The notes under the pieces were generated by a model that saw only the letters and a list, made by a program, of their open reading frames with translations, did not search any database and had not been told where the DNA came from. Below are positions 7,668 through 18,700 of a DNA stretch of 64,000 bases, piece by piece. Made by a program: the position numbers and the translations under genes. Position 1 is the stretch's first letter, and the number at the start of each line of letters is the position of its first letter. Source of the DNA: SAR324 cluster bacterium (lineage in GTDB: Bacteria > SAR324 > NAC60-12); assembly GCA_028281495.1 (NCBI GenBank), contig JANQJU010000098.1, positions 1 through 64,000 of the forward strand, read 5' to 3'.

Positions 7668-9490
7668 AATGCACCTTTTTCATGGGAGTGGGAGGAGGAA
7701 GTGAGGTGTGGTCCACTGGTTTTATCTCCAGAATTGAGCCAATCCAGCATGGTTTGACGGGAATTGAATTCAGGAATCAGACGTAGCTTTTCAACCAAAT
7801 TTTGCCGCTGTAATTGAATTTCCTCAGGAGTGGGAGGTGTACGTTCTAAGTCTTCCCCTACGGGTACCAGTATTTCTGCATCAAAATAGGTTTGGCTTTT
7901 TTCCGACAAGTATTGTGCGATTTCCACGTCCTGAGCATCTATAGAGATTGCAGCAATCAAATAATTTCTTGCTCCCATTTGATTCGCAGCCTGTTTCAAC
8001 GGAGCATCTTCTACCCAAGGAATCGCTTGGAGGTCAAAGAGAGTGTCGAAAAGTTTTTTCACGAGATCGTTTCTCTCCTTATTGAGCTTCTGCAAATACC
8101 TCCGATAAAATTCACGCGACTGCCCTTGGAGCAGGTTGACGATCTGCTGCACAAAGTCGATGGATCGGATATACGGTAAGCCAAGTTCCTCTGCCTTCTT
8201 TTCAAAGTTCTGCCCCAGTTCCAGCAGTTCTTTAAAAGGCAATGTGGTTTTGCCCATACATTCTAACAGTTCGATCCGTTCCTTCGCGTGGAGCCGTTGA
8301 AAATAAGCTTCAGCTACTGAGGGTTGTAGCTTGTTTAAGGCCACGGCTTTGGTGGTGAGAATCCGGTCTGTTTGATTGGCATGGGTAAGATCTTCTGTCA
8401 CTCCGATGCAAAAAGCCTCGAATTGTTCGACATCCAAGCTGGCTAAAAATCCAAAGTAGGGCACCTCGTCAGAAAGAGACGGTGCCATGATCGCACCGCC
8501 TGTTGCGCTAGAAGAAGTCTCAGTGTTTTGTCCCCCTGCCTGTCCGCCTACTTGTCCCCCCGAACGAGCACCCGCCAACGCCGACATCGATTGAGCTACC
8601 TGCAAAAGGGCTTCCCCCTGTTGTTGCAGGGCATCGTCTTGGTTACTGAGCGTCCCCATCACGCGACTCAGCCGTCGATGATTGATAAATGACGCAACAA
8701 TAAACCCCAGCAAGACCAAAAACGCTAAACCCGCCAAGGACATTAATGTGGATGTGGACAGATCTGCGGTTTGATTTTCCTCAAACCAGAGGTACTGCAT
8801 CCCTAAATTGCGGACATAATTCGGGAGGTTCTGCCCCGCTTGATTGGCAGCCTCCAAACTGGCTAAAAACTTTCCGGATTGCTGACTTTGCAAAGCGGCA
8901 TTGGCCTCACGTAGGTTTTGCAAATACTTTTGAAGACTTTCGGGATTAAGGGGCTGGTTCGACAAGAAATCTCCGAATCCTGAACCACCATTGGCATTGG
9001 ACGAGTCAGCAAACCCTCCGAGCATGGACGCCACTTCAATGATTTCGAGTTGGTCCGTCCCTGAAGGCGCAAAGGCATAATTCATCAGTTCACTGATCTG
9101 CCGTTCCAGATCAACGCGATCTACGGTGAATTCACGGACATACAGCCGGACCTGCGAAAACTCACCTGCAACCACCATCTGCGTTTGAGGAACGGTCAAA
9201 CCAAATTCATTCACCTTTGCCTCGCCTTGTCCCTGAATCTGCAAACGACGACGAAACAGAACGGCATCCACGTAATTTTCTTTAAGCCTCGATTTCAGAA
9301 GGCGCTCTAAGGCTGGCGGTTTTGCAATCTCTTCGGTTTCAATTGCAAAGTTCTTGGTATCGTTTATTTGTTGAGCCTCTTCCACCAAAGCTTCTTGAAC
9401 CGATAGGGTTTGAGCCAACCCGGGATAAAGACTAACGGTACACAACAAGCCTCCAATGAAAATAGTTATCCAATAGCGATACATAATCAC
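7664..9490 (-). CDS. Membrane protein with FliF-like periplasmic part and FliG-like cytoplasmic domain
   Basis: 608 residues. A signal peptide (to about residue 27, ending GLAQ) is followed by a periplasmic region with strand-rich segments (LQIQGQGEAKVNEFGLTV, then VRLYVREFTVDRVDLERQIS) and LMNYAFAPSGTDQLEIIEV, which resembles the end of the FliF ring-building domain. A membrane segment LMSLAGLAFLVLLGFIVASF lies near 248-267. A low-complexity Gly/Ser linker follows, then residues about 340-600 with the helical pattern of FliG: EFYRRYLQKL, then LFDLQAIPWVEDAPLK, where E-D could match the torque-site acidic pair of FliG. FliG binds FliF and is pushed by MotA; a single chain joining both halves would be a minimal MS-ring/C-ring. 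Motif matches are by eye; the fusion reading is inference. It is translationally coupled to the MotA-like gene. Confidence 0.75.
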   Translation of the reverse strand: MIMYRYWITIFIGGLLCTVSLYPGLAQTLSVQEALVEEAQQINDTKNFAIETEEIAKPPALERLLKSRLKENYVDAVLFRRRLQIQGQGEAKVNEFGLTVPQTQMVVAGEFSQVRLYVREFTVDRVDLERQISELMNYAFAPSGTDQLEIIEVASMLGGFADSSNANGGSGFGDFLSNQPLNPESLQKYLQNLREANAALQSQQSGKFLASLEAANQAGQNLPNYVRNLGMQYLWFEENQTADLSTSTLMSLAGLAFLVLLGFIVASFINHRRLSRVMGTLSNQDDALQQQGEALLQVAQSMSALAGARSGGQVGGQAGGQNTETSSSATGGAIMAPSLSDEVPYFGFLASLDVEQFEAFCIGVTEDLTHANQTDRILTTKAVALNKLQPSVAEAYFQRLHAKERIELLECMGKTTLPFKELLELGQNFEKKAEELGLPYIRSIDFVQQIVNLLQGQSREFYRRYLQKLNKERNDLVKKLFDTLFDLQAIPWVEDAPLKQAANQMGARNYLIAAISIDAQDVEIAQYLSEKSQTYFDAEILVPVGEDLERTPPTPEEIQLQRQNLVEKLRLIPEFNSRQTMLDWLNSGDKTSGPHLTSSSHSHEKGAL

Positions 9491-9511
9491 CTCTAAAAGT
9501 AGGTCTTTGGC

Positions 9512-12500
9512 TTAATTACCTGAACTGATTTGTTGAAGAAGTTGTTCCAATTGATTGATCCGCCTTTGTAAGGTCGAGGAAGGCTTTGTAGCGTTGGCTT
9601 TTTTCCAAGTCTTTAGGGCGGAATACATAAGAATTAAACCTGTTTGGCGTTGCAGTAACTCTTCTTCTTTAGGGTTAGCGACACGAGTGGCTACACTTAA
9701 AAAATCCAATGCTTTAGTAAAATCGCCTTCATTCACATGTTTCTGAATTGAAGCAAGGAACTCGTCCATATTTTCTCCCTGAGGTTTAACTGACTTCAAA
9801 TCTTCACTCAAATCTTCACTCACTTGTTTTAATTGTAGGGAAAGATTCTGTTGCCCTGTTGCGAGTGAATCTAAGCCCGATTTAACTTCGTTGAGTGCTG
9901 AATCAGCTTTGAGGTCAGCAACTTGGCCAGACAGCCCTTCCTGACCGCTCTGCAATTCTCGTAGCCGTTTCTCCAAAGAATCCAATAGAATTTTATTTTC
10001 GGCACTCAGCATGTTTTTAACCGTTTCCAAACTGTCCGCACCGATCTCTGATTCCTTCGGCTTCGCCAAAAGCTTTTCGATACTCAGCAGACTCGCTTCA
10101 TTCAACTTACTGTCAAACGGTTGCTGCTTTAAGGCTGCCTGCAACGTTGCTAATTGCTCGGGAGTAAACCCCTTCTCCTTTTGTGATTGTTGCGATTTTT
10201 CTAATGCCTCTAATAGGCCTTTCTCTAAATCTGAATTCCATGCGACTTTAGGAGATTGATTCGTAACTTGGTTTTCCAATTCTTGAAGACGCCTATTCAG
10301 TCCCTGCATCGCATCATCGAGTAGCTCAGAGAGTTGATTTAATTCGGAAGAAGCAGATTCTGTTGACGCATCAATAGGTGCTGATTGCGTCGACTCCTGC
10401 TCTTTTTGTGGTTGTTGTGATTTTGCTAGTGCCTCCAGCAACCCCTTCTCGAAGTCTGAATTCCAAACGGCTTTTGGAGTTTGGTCCACTACACGGCTCT
10501 CCAGTCCTTCGAGACGATCATTGAGTCTTTGCATAGAATTCGCGAGTAGTTCGGAGAGCTGGTCCAATCGGCGAGAATTGGATTCTTGAGACGCAGGAGA
10601 TGATTGTGACTCTATTTTTTGTTCCAAGTCTTGTTGGAATTGCCCCAGACGATCAGCCAACAAGTCATTGATTTCTTGTTGAAGTTGGTCTCGGAGTTCC
10701 CTGGATTTTTGGCGAAACTCCTGATCCGTTAGCCCAGAAGCATTGGAACTTTGCTGGGAAATCGATTTTTGTAAATCACGGAACCGTTGGTCTAGCAAAT
10801 TTTCCAGTTGGGGACCCAGCGTAGATACGAGGTTATCGGAGATATCATCTCGTAAGTCATTGAGATTGGAATCACTTAACGATGCTTGAGGTTGTTGATT
10901 CTGCAATAAACTCTGAATTTTTTGCAATGCGTCGGCATTAAGATCCGCAGGTGGCGGAGGTTGCTGGCGCTGCAATAAATTCTGAATTTTTTGCAACGCA
11001 TTGGCATTGAGATCCGCAGATGGGGGAGGTGGTTGACTCTGCAATAAACTCTGAATTTTTTGCAAGGCATTGTCATCGAGATCCGCAGGTGGCAAACGCC
11101 GACTAATCAAGCGTGCTAGTTGTCGAACCGTAGCTGCGTCTAAGGTAGTGATTCCCGGTTGTGGCGGACGTGCCATTGCGCGTTGAATGGCTGCCAAACT
11201 GGCATCATCCAAAGATACTTTTGGTGAGCCTTGCAATCCTTCCACTTGTCGTCGAATACTTTCAAAATTGGATGCCGTCTCTTGTTGAGTTCTAGCCAAA
11301 CTGCGATTCATCATCATTTCGATATCGTCCAAGTCCTCATCACTCAACGTGCTGCCTGTATTTGGCTGATCGGATAGGGCGGTTTGCATCATCTCTTTGA
11401 GTTGCTGCAAAGTGGCATCGTCCAAGCCTGTAACTAAATCTTTTAATGTTTCCTTGATATCAGATTGAAGCTGCTCAAACCGACTATCCTGAATCAGTTG
11501 ATTCAATTTTTCTTGACTGGACAACGCCTCCATTTGTTCGAGAGCAAAGCTATGGGACTGCTGTGATTCTCTCCGTAAGTCTTGAATCAAATCTCGAATG
11601 GCTAGGGCAAGTTGGTCGGCTGCCTGTTGTTGTAATTCGACAGATTGCAAACCTTCTTGGAGTTTTTTTGCATTTTGCATTTCTGAGTTTTGGATTTCCT
11701 GACTTTCATCTTGAATAGTCCCCTGAAGCGATTCCTCAGCTTTAGCTACACGTGACATGACCGTGTCCCTGCTGGAACTGACATCTTCACGCAAATCTTG
11801 GATTTGGGAACTTTGTGCGGAGAGGTCCGATTGTAAATCCTGAAATTGATCTGCTAACTGATTCTTTTGTTGGTTACTGGCGAGCATCATCGCGGTACCA
11901 AGTGCCGCAATCTGTGTCGATTGATCTTGTTCGCGATCTAACAAGTTTTGATGTCTTTGAGCTTGGGCCTGCTCTTGACGACTCATTTGGTCACGTACTC
12001 TTGATAACTGACGGTTTTGGTTTTCCAAATTACGAGCGGTTTGATGATGAGAGTTTTGCAAACTTAGGCTGCGTTGCTGGTTCGCTAGTTCCTGTTGCTG
12101 CAACTGTTGCTGCACTTGGGAAAATTGTTGTTGATTATTGGCAGAGGAACGATCCAAAGCAACTTGATTGGCCGCAACTTGAGATTGGATTCCACTCAAT
12201 TGGACTTGCCCAAGCTTCTGGCCCTCCAATATTTGTTGTTGCGTTAAGTTCAACTCATCGCCTTGTTCTTGTATCTTCATAATGAGTTGCTGCGTACGCA
12301 GTCGATTGGCTTGATTTAAATCTGCCAGCCGTTTGTTTTCTAAATCTGCCAATTGTTGAAAACCTCTAAAGTTTTCCTCCTGCAATCCTTCCATCTGTTG
12401 TTGGTTTTCTCGAAAGCGTTCTGCATTCTTAAAATCTGTAATCGAGACCTGGCGTTGAACTCCAGCAACCTGAAGATGGCTCTCGTTTCGAAACTCTTCC

Positions 12501-14719
12501 ACTTGTGTGCGGTTTGCTTCAAATTGACGATTTGTAGACTGTTGAAACCCTGCCATTTGCTGTTGTGTACTTTCATTTTGTAGACCGAGTTTAAGTTCCG
12601 TTTCCTTTAACTGACGCTGCGTTTGTCGGTTTTGTTGATCCACGGCTTGGGAGAACTGCTGAATCTGCTCGCTTTGCTGATTCACTAAATCTTTTAAACT
12701 GTTCGAGGCTTGGTCGACGTTAGCTTGTGTGATTTTTAACTCATCCAGGGTTTGTGCAAATCCTTTAAGGTTTTCCTCCTTCAAGCCATCAATCTGCTTT
12801 TGGCTTTCCCGAAAGCGTTCCGCATTCTTAAAATCTGCAATCGAAACTTGGCGTTGAAACCCAGAAAACTGTTGATCCACGGATTGGGAAAACTGCTGAA
12901 TCTGCTCGCTTTGCTGATTCACTAAATTTTGGACCGAATTCACCTCATTCGAAATTGACCGCAAACCTTCCTGGAGTTTTTCTGTATTGCTTTCAATACG
13001 TTCATTTTGATCGCTTAACTGAATGCCCATTTTTTGGAAGAGGTTGTACACAGTCAGACGACTCTGGTAGTTTTCTCCCAATTGTTCTTTTAAGAGGCCA
13101 CGATTCCAATCGGTTCGATTTTTCACGTCAGCAAATCCGACTTTGGCAGCCTCATAATTCCTCTGTTCGAGATCCTCTAAATCATCAAAGCGTTTTCGGA
13201 GTGTCATATCTGTCGTAGCAATTCGTTGTAGCACGTCTCTACGTTGTCGATTCAACCCGGTATTCACCGCGTCAAATTCAGATTGAATCCGTGTTTGACG
13301 CTCACTGTCTGCTTGACTCATCGAGGCCAACTGAGCACGCAATGCTTTCTGGTTGCTCCCTATTTGTTGATCCAATTCTGTTAACTGTTTGCTCTGGCCT
13401 TCTAGCGTACTTTGCACGGCCCCTATCTGTTTCGTTCGAGCTTCTTGTCCAGCGATTAAATCCCGTTGTACCCTTTGGACGGTGCCAAATTGAGAATCCA
13501 CATTTTTTTTGACCTCAGCCACTTGATTCCGACTTTCTACAAAATCTTTTTTCATGGCTTCTTGGAATTCGGCAATTTGCTGTTGTCGTTCGTTCAATTT
13601 TTGATCAACACGATTCAATCGCTTGAGGGCATCTTCAAACTGCTGTTGATTCAAATCTCGTAGATCTTCTACTGTGTCTTGTTGCAACTGAACGCCATCA
13701 CGCACCTTGTCGATACGTTTTTGGGTTTCAGTAAAATTTTTTAACGCATCTTCATGTTGTTGCTGTTGTTCGAGGAGATTCGCCAACAATTGATCGCGGT
13801 TGGTACCAATTCCTTTTTCGTTTTGATTGATCTCATTTTGATTTTCATCAATTTCCCGTTGGAGTCCCTTTAAAGCCACGTCCAATTCTTCAGATCGTTT
13901 GGATAAGTCTGCATCCATCTGAGTTAGAGCCTTTTGAGTGATTTGTAGGGACTTCTCGGTGTTTTCAAAATTTTCAGCAACTGAATCACGCATTCGATTC
14001 AGGTTATTGCGTTGTGTATCCAAATTTTTGTTTATGTCTTCAAACGCCTTTTTAAACTTAGCTTCATCATCAGCTAGTTGCCCTAAGTTGCGCAACACAT
14101 CAGCCATTTGATTTTTGAGGGCTTGTTGCAATGCTTCAGCTTGACCACTCAAATCGGCACTTCTTTTTTCCTGCTGTTTTTCAAAATCAGCTAATTGCTT
14201 TCCTAACTCTTGCATACGTTTCTGCGTGGCATTTTGTCCCTGAGCAATTTCCGATGCCAAGGAGTTACTCAACCCCCTCGACAAGTCTTTTTGAAAATCC
14301 CCCTTCTTCAGCATATCCGCGAGACTCTTTGCCAACTTCGGAGTGTCGTACAACTTCCCTGGATCACGTTCAGGATTTGCAATCGGCAATGTGTCTTCCA
14401 AATCAATTTCCATGCTGAAAGTCGGATCGTCCGGATCTGCGTCCACTTGCCGGGTAATCACCCGCCCACTATTCACTACCCGTAATTTGGTTTCGCGATG
14501 ATCTCCTGCTTGTTCGTCAAATAAAGAGATCTCATAACGCGGTCCGATGGCATTGTCGTTCGATTCAAAATAGTGGGTTTGCGACTGTCTAACCACCGGA
14601 TTCACTTGCTGAAACACTTCTTTGGGTTTCGGGGTTTCGTTAGAAGAGCATCCCCAAACCAATCCGATGAGGAGTCCCAACATCATTATGTTTTTCGGTA
14701 TGTTCTTTTGCTGTTTCAT
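9512..14719 (-). CDS. Giant coiled-coil lipoprotein (1735 residues)
   Basis: I choose the ATG at 14719: it has an AGGAG box and opens a lipoprotein signal ending LVWGC. Upstream in-frame starts would overlap the preceding gene and hide the lipobox. After about 130 residues of small folded domain, residues 150-1200 are almost continuous Gln/Glu/Lys/Asp-rich coiled coil. A Pro-rich tandem repeat (ADLN-N/D-ALQKIQ-LLQ) occurs three times near residues 1208-1280. A 65-residue unit (LNQLSELL...PK-WNS-EKGLLEAL-KSQQ) is duplicated near 1380-1510. The last 80 residues form a TPR-like helical domain. A straight coil of that length could easily span the periplasm. The position between the outer-membrane genes and the motor genes suggests a link between the two, which is inference. 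Confidence 0.8.
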   Translation of the reverse strand: MKQQKNIPKNIMMLGLLIGLVWGCSSNETPKPKEVFQQVNPVVRQSQTHYFESNDNAIGPRYEISLFDEQAGDHRETKLRVVNSGRVITRQVDADPDDPTFSMEIDLEDTLPIANPERDPGKLYDTPKLAKSLADMLKKGDFQKDLSRGLSNSLASEIAQGQNATQKRMQELGKQLADFEKQQEKRSADLSGQAEALQQALKNQMADVLRNLGQLADDEAKFKKAFEDINKNLDTQRNNLNRMRDSVAENFENTEKSLQITQKALTQMDADLSKRSEELDVALKGLQREIDENQNEINQNEKGIGTNRDQLLANLLEQQQQHEDALKNFTETQKRIDKVRDGVQLQQDTVEDLRDLNQQQFEDALKRLNRVDQKLNERQQQIAEFQEAMKKDFVESRNQVAEVKKNVDSQFGTVQRVQRDLIAGQEARTKQIGAVQSTLEGQSKQLTELDQQIGSNQKALRAQLASMSQADSERQTRIQSEFDAVNTGLNRQRRDVLQRIATTDMTLRKRFDDLEDLEQRNYEAAKVGFADVKNRTDWNRGLLKEQLGENYQSRLTVYNLFQKMGIQLSDQNERIESNTEKLQEGLRSISNEVNSVQNLVNQQSEQIQQFSQSVDQQFSGFQRQVSIADFKNAERFRESQKQIDGLKEENLKGFAQTLDELKITQANVDQASNSLKDLVNQQSEQIQQFSQAVDQQNRQTQRQLKETELKLGLQNESTQQQMAGFQQSTNRQFEANRTQVEEFRNESHLQVAGVQRQVSITDFKNAERFRENQQQMEGLQEENFRGFQQLADLENKRLADLNQANRLRTQQLIMKIQEQGDELNLTQQQILEGQKLGQVQLSGIQSQVAANQVALDRSSANNQQQFSQVQQQLQQQELANQQRSLSLQNSHHQTARNLENQNRQLSRVRDQMSRQEQAQAQRHQNLLDREQDQSTQIAALGTAMMLASNQQKNQLADQFQDLQSDLSAQSSQIQDLREDVSSSRDTVMSRVAKAEESLQGTIQDESQEIQNSEMQNAKKLQEGLQSVELQQQAADQLALAIRDLIQDLRRESQQSHSFALEQMEALSSQEKLNQLIQDSRFEQLQSDIKETLKDLVTGLDDATLQQLKEMMQTALSDQPNTGSTLSDEDLDDIEMMMNRSLARTQQETASNFESIRRQVEGLQGSPKVSLDDASLAAIQRAMARPPQPGITTLDAATVRQLARLISRRLPPADLDDNALQKIQSLLQSQPPPPSADLNANALQKIQNLLQRQQPPPPADLNADALQKIQSLLQNQQPQASLSDSNLNDLRDDISDNLVSTLGPQLENLLDQRFRDLQKSISQQSSNASGLTDQEFRQKSRELRDQLQQEINDLLADRLGQFQQDLEQKIESQSSPASQESNSRRLDQLSELLANSMQRLNDRLEGLESRVVDQTPKAVWNSDFEKGLLEALAKSQQPQKEQESTQSAPIDASTESASSELNQLSELLDDAMQGLNRRLQELENQVTNQSPKVAWNSDLEKGLLEALEKSQQSQKEKGFTPEQLATLQAALKQQPFDSKLNEASLLSIEKLLAKPKESEIGADSLETVKNMLSAENKILLDSLEKRLRELQSGQEGLSGQVADLKADSALNEVKSGLDSLATGQQNLSLQLKQVSEDLSEDLKSVKPQGENMDEFLASIQKHVNEGDFTKALDFLSVATRVANPKEEELLQRQTGLILMYSALKTWKKANATKPSSTLQRRINQLEQLLQQISSGN

Positions 14720-14733
14720 AGCTTTGCTCCTAA

Positions 14734-15792
14734 CTAAGGCCATCGTGTGCCTAGTGCAAACAAGTACGCTTCGGTCAATTTGGGAATCTTGTCCGAGTTG
14801 AGCGGTATCAATGTCGACACGTGTAATTGGAAATTGGGGGTTAACTTCATTTGGCCACCCAGTCGGAAAAACAGGGGATTGTTGATTGCTGAAGCCCCCA
14901 TCCAACCGACGCTCGCCGACAATGCAAAGCGTTCCCATTTGGTGTGGAGTCCGCCCTCACCGATCACTCCTAAAATTTCTTCTGAGTCTTTGAATTCCGA
15001 GTAAACACTAGTGAGCCCCTGAGTTCGGCTCAAAAAGACCATGCCGTTGGCAACGACATCGGTCACGAAATCACCACTCAGGAGACGATACACAGGAATC
15101 TTGAGTCCAGCGATGGGACCAAAACTCACGAGAGAAGCGTTGTGGTCTTCGCGTCGATTATTGGTCAGATCATCCTCAGTGGCCTCGTAATCCAATCCCA
15201 TGAAAAAAACACCGGCATACACTTCCTTCCAGTTGGGACTAGCTTGGACTGAAATCGAGTCAAAGGGGTCAGGATTCTCGCCGGGGTCGGCGAGATAGAT
15301 ATTAAAACGTAAAGTGGGTAGCCCCTGCTCATAAAGCACAGACACCCAAACAAAGGCCTGGACGCCAAGGGTCATCGCAATTTCTTTCCGTTGCTCGGGA
15401 TCGGCAAACAAACGACGGATCACTAGTTTTTTATTTATTTCTTTAGTTTCGATCTCTAAACAGGCGGAACAGAGTCGGAGGGAAACCTGGGCTTCCTCAA
15501 TTCCCTTGCGAATCATCTCCTCTAAAGTTCGTTTTTGATTGGATGTCATCACCACGTTGTCCGCATAAGAGAACCATATTCCCAAGCTATTGACCCCACC
15601 GGTTACTGTCTGTCCGAGACGGCCTCCCGCTTGAAGTCGATCAGAAAATTCTTCTAAGTTTTCTGCCGCCTGCAAAAAAGGCTTGGTTTCTGCGGAAGTT
15701 GAAAACAACCATTGTGCTGATGCCAGTGAAGCAAAGCTGCAAATGCCACAAACCATCATTCCTATCTGAATTAGTAGCTGGTAAATCCTCAT
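14734..15792 (-). CDS. Exported outer-membrane beta-barrel-like protein
   Basis: 352 residues with a signal peptide ending ASAQ (about residue 27). Residues 30-170 form an alpha/beta domain with two close cysteines (LCSACLEIE). Residues 185-352 are alternating strands with aromatic girdle residues (WKEVYAGVFFMGLDY, FALSASVGWMGASA, FQLHVSTLIPL), ending AYLFALGTRWP, which is barrel-like although the final residue is Pro. It may act as a pore or anchor for the neighbouring giant surface proteins. Its ATG follows the stop of the preceding gene by one base, with GGAGG just upstream, and it ends 14 bp before the coiled-coil lipoprotein gene. No named family is recognised. Confidence 0.7.
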   Translation of the reverse strand: MRIYQLLIQIGMMVCGICSFASLASAQWLFSTSAETKPFLQAAENLEEFSDRLQAGGRLGQTVTGGVNSLGIWFSYADNVVMTSNQKRTLEEMIRKGIEEAQVSLRLCSACLEIETKEINKKLVIRRLFADPEQRKEIAMTLGVQAFVWVSVLYEQGLPTLRFNIYLADPGENPDPFDSISVQASPNWKEVYAGVFFMGLDYEATEDDLTNNRREDHNASLVSFGPIAGLKIPVYRLLSGDFVTDVVANGMVFLSRTQGLTSVYSEFKDSEEILGVIGEGGLHTKWERFALSASVGWMGASAINNPLFFRLGGQMKLTPNFQLHVSTLIPLNSDKIPKLTEAYLFALGTRWP

Positions 15793-15793
15793 T

Positions 15794-18700
15794 TCACCCT
15801 CCTTTCAAATCGGTAATTTCTAAGTCGATTCCAGTTTCCATTTCGCCAAAACTATTGAAGGTGAAAACCAACAAATGCGTTGCTCCTTCAGGGATATCAA
15901 TCGGTTCTAATTCGTAAGCGAGGCTTGTGCCGGTGCGTCCCACAAAAGCGATGGGATTGGGGTCAGCTTTATCGGATTGATCAATCAAACCATCCTCATT
16001 AGGGGTGCCCCAATACAGCAAATAATTCGTGATGGAGCTTTCATCAATGGCCCGGCTGATGTTCACTATTCCCGAAATACTCCCTTCGACGGGGTCTTCA
16101 TCAGTGAACCCTAAGGCTTGTGCAGCAAACTGAGGCAACCCCTGTCCTTGATCTGCAATGAGCAGACTGGGGCCTTGTGGATTGAAACCGTTGGAATTCC
16201 CTGAAAATGCCACCAAATGGGTGATGGGTGATGTCAAGGTGGTTCCTGGTGCAAATTTGTAGGTCAGAGAATCAGCAAAGACATCATAGCTCTCCAATGC
16301 GCAAAGAAGATTGAATTGTGAATTGTCAAAGGACTCCAACTCGGAACGCTGTTCCAAAGCTGCCAGAAATAGGGTGTAGTGTTGAATCGCAGTGATATCG
16401 AGAGCCTGGGTCATTTCCACGGTTCCCTCGATAAATCCTGGAGCACTGTCCTCATCCGAAAAGTTCACACGGCTAGGAGAAAACACAGGAATCAATTCAG
16501 AGGTGGTCACGACGATTCGTTTACTTGCGGTAAAGGTGCTCAAGCCTTCGGTAATGATGCCGGTTTCAGTAATGGCAGAGACCGCAGGTACTTCTAAGAA
16601 GGCTTGAATGCTTTGAGTTCCCGGCTCAATCGTTGGAACGTTGAGCATAATTTGATTGCGATAGACATTGTTCATGGCAACAGAACGATCGGCCCATCGA
16701 CCGTTGTGCCATAAGTACAAGTGGGTGTCGGAATAGTCGTCAATTCCATCAAATTTGAGCAGGATGTAAACTGAATCTCGGGCAGGGACACCGCTGATAT
16801 CGATAGAGGCATTGGGGGTTGCAGGAACCTCAATGCGCTGCTGAGAGCTGATCCGCATTCCTCGAAAGCTTCCATGATAAACCTGCACCAAGTTGACTCC
16901 TGGAGGAAGAAACGTCGATATCCCTTCCGAGCTGCCATTCCCTACTAATAAATCACTGCGAATTTGAACCTCAGGAGCAGTAGAAAACAAACTGCCTCCC
17001 GTGGTCAAATTCAGCACTTGGATATGAAGCTCGGTGCTAGCGACATCAAATCCGCTGACATTGAGCAAAGCATTAGACAATCGATTCAATTCAAACACGG
17101 GTTCACGTACTTCCCACCCCACCGCAAACTCTTCATCCGTTCCTGATACTTCGGACGATAAATTGAGGCCTGTTGCAGTTGATGCAATTGCAAAACGTCC
17201 TAAATTCCGACTTTGACCATCCTGAAAAAATTCAACTTGGTGTCGTGTTGCTGAGCCTGGAGGCCCCACAATCATTTCCAATGGTTGATTGGTAGGCAAG
17301 TACGGCAATCGAAACCAACCATCCCCTCCTGGTTTTGTGGTTTGCCGATAATGCGGACCCTGCATTGTAATTTCGGCATCGGGAATCGTCTCACTTTGAT
17401 CCAATTCTTGGACTAAGAACCCGTAGATGCTTCCGTGCTCAAAGGCTCCCGTTACTCGATATTCCGGAGTAGAAGCCGTCTCGTTTCCCACCTGATAATC
17501 GAGTCGAATGCGGTTCGTTCCAGGAGATAGAGGCAGTACGAGATCCACCACGCCATCCGTAGGCCAAGGCAAGTTTGTTCGAGTTTCGTTGTGCGTTAAG
17601 AAGAGTTGTCCGGTTTCCGTGATAGAGGGAAGTTCGGATGGTAATGAAGTCCCGCCCAAGTCGAATTCAACTAATGGAATCGTGCGGAGGTGGACAGAGT
17701 TATCATTCCGGTCATGACTCAGGGTTAAATCGGCTAAAAATGGCGTTTGTACATTTGAAATGAGAGATACGGTTCGTGTCACCAAGGTCAATGTCTGCTC
17801 TACGGCAGCTTGATCGGCCACAGTAAACGGAGAGGATGCTTCATAAAGATAGATTTGCGATTGATCTTCTGGCCCTTGTATCAACAGCTCGATGGGCTGG
17901 GATGGAACCGCTTCAAAGGCAAACCGGCCTTGCGCATCCGTCGTCTGCCGCTGACTTCCCATCCAGAAACGACGATATTGCGGGTTCCCTTCCTCATCAA
18001 TGATTTGCAGGGGATGATTGACCGCTACCACAGCACCGGGAATAGGAACCGACGATTCATTATCTCGCACAACTCCGGTCAACGTCCCTTGTTCCGCAGG
18101 CTGAATGGAATAGGTGCCCAAACTGTTGCAAGAAAAGAGTGGAGTCCATTGCGAAGCATAAGGACGGGCAGGGTCCTCAATTTGTAGATCCAAAAATGGG
18201 CATGCGCCAGAAGGAATATGTTGCCAATTGAAGGCCCCGTTGGGCCGACTCCGTAGAAATCGCATCTTCAAAGGAAGCGGCAAGTGCAGATTAATTTCAG
18301 CAATGCGCAGGGGTTGTTCCGGTTCCAAACCATCTTCGGAAACCGTCTCATCAGCAGCCGGTTTTTCTATCTGGGACCCCTCCAGTTCGAATTCCGTGCA
18401 TTGTAAAGGAGGTAGTGCAGTAGCCACCTCCCCAGGTTCGACGCGGACTGTGATTCCTTCTATAATTTCCGGCCAATCGGCAGGGACGCCTTGAGTATCT
18501 GCGGATAAGGTGCTGCGTAGCTGAATTTCGTACCAACCGGGTTCAGTGAAATTGCTCCGCATCTCTTCTATCGAGAGCGTGTGGGTTTCATATTCACCTG
18601 CACGGTTATCCCGGTCTATATTGATAAAGTCGGGTTGCCCCACTTTGCGGAAAAACCATCGATATTGAGCCTCATCGCTGGCTCCTACACGGATTCCATT

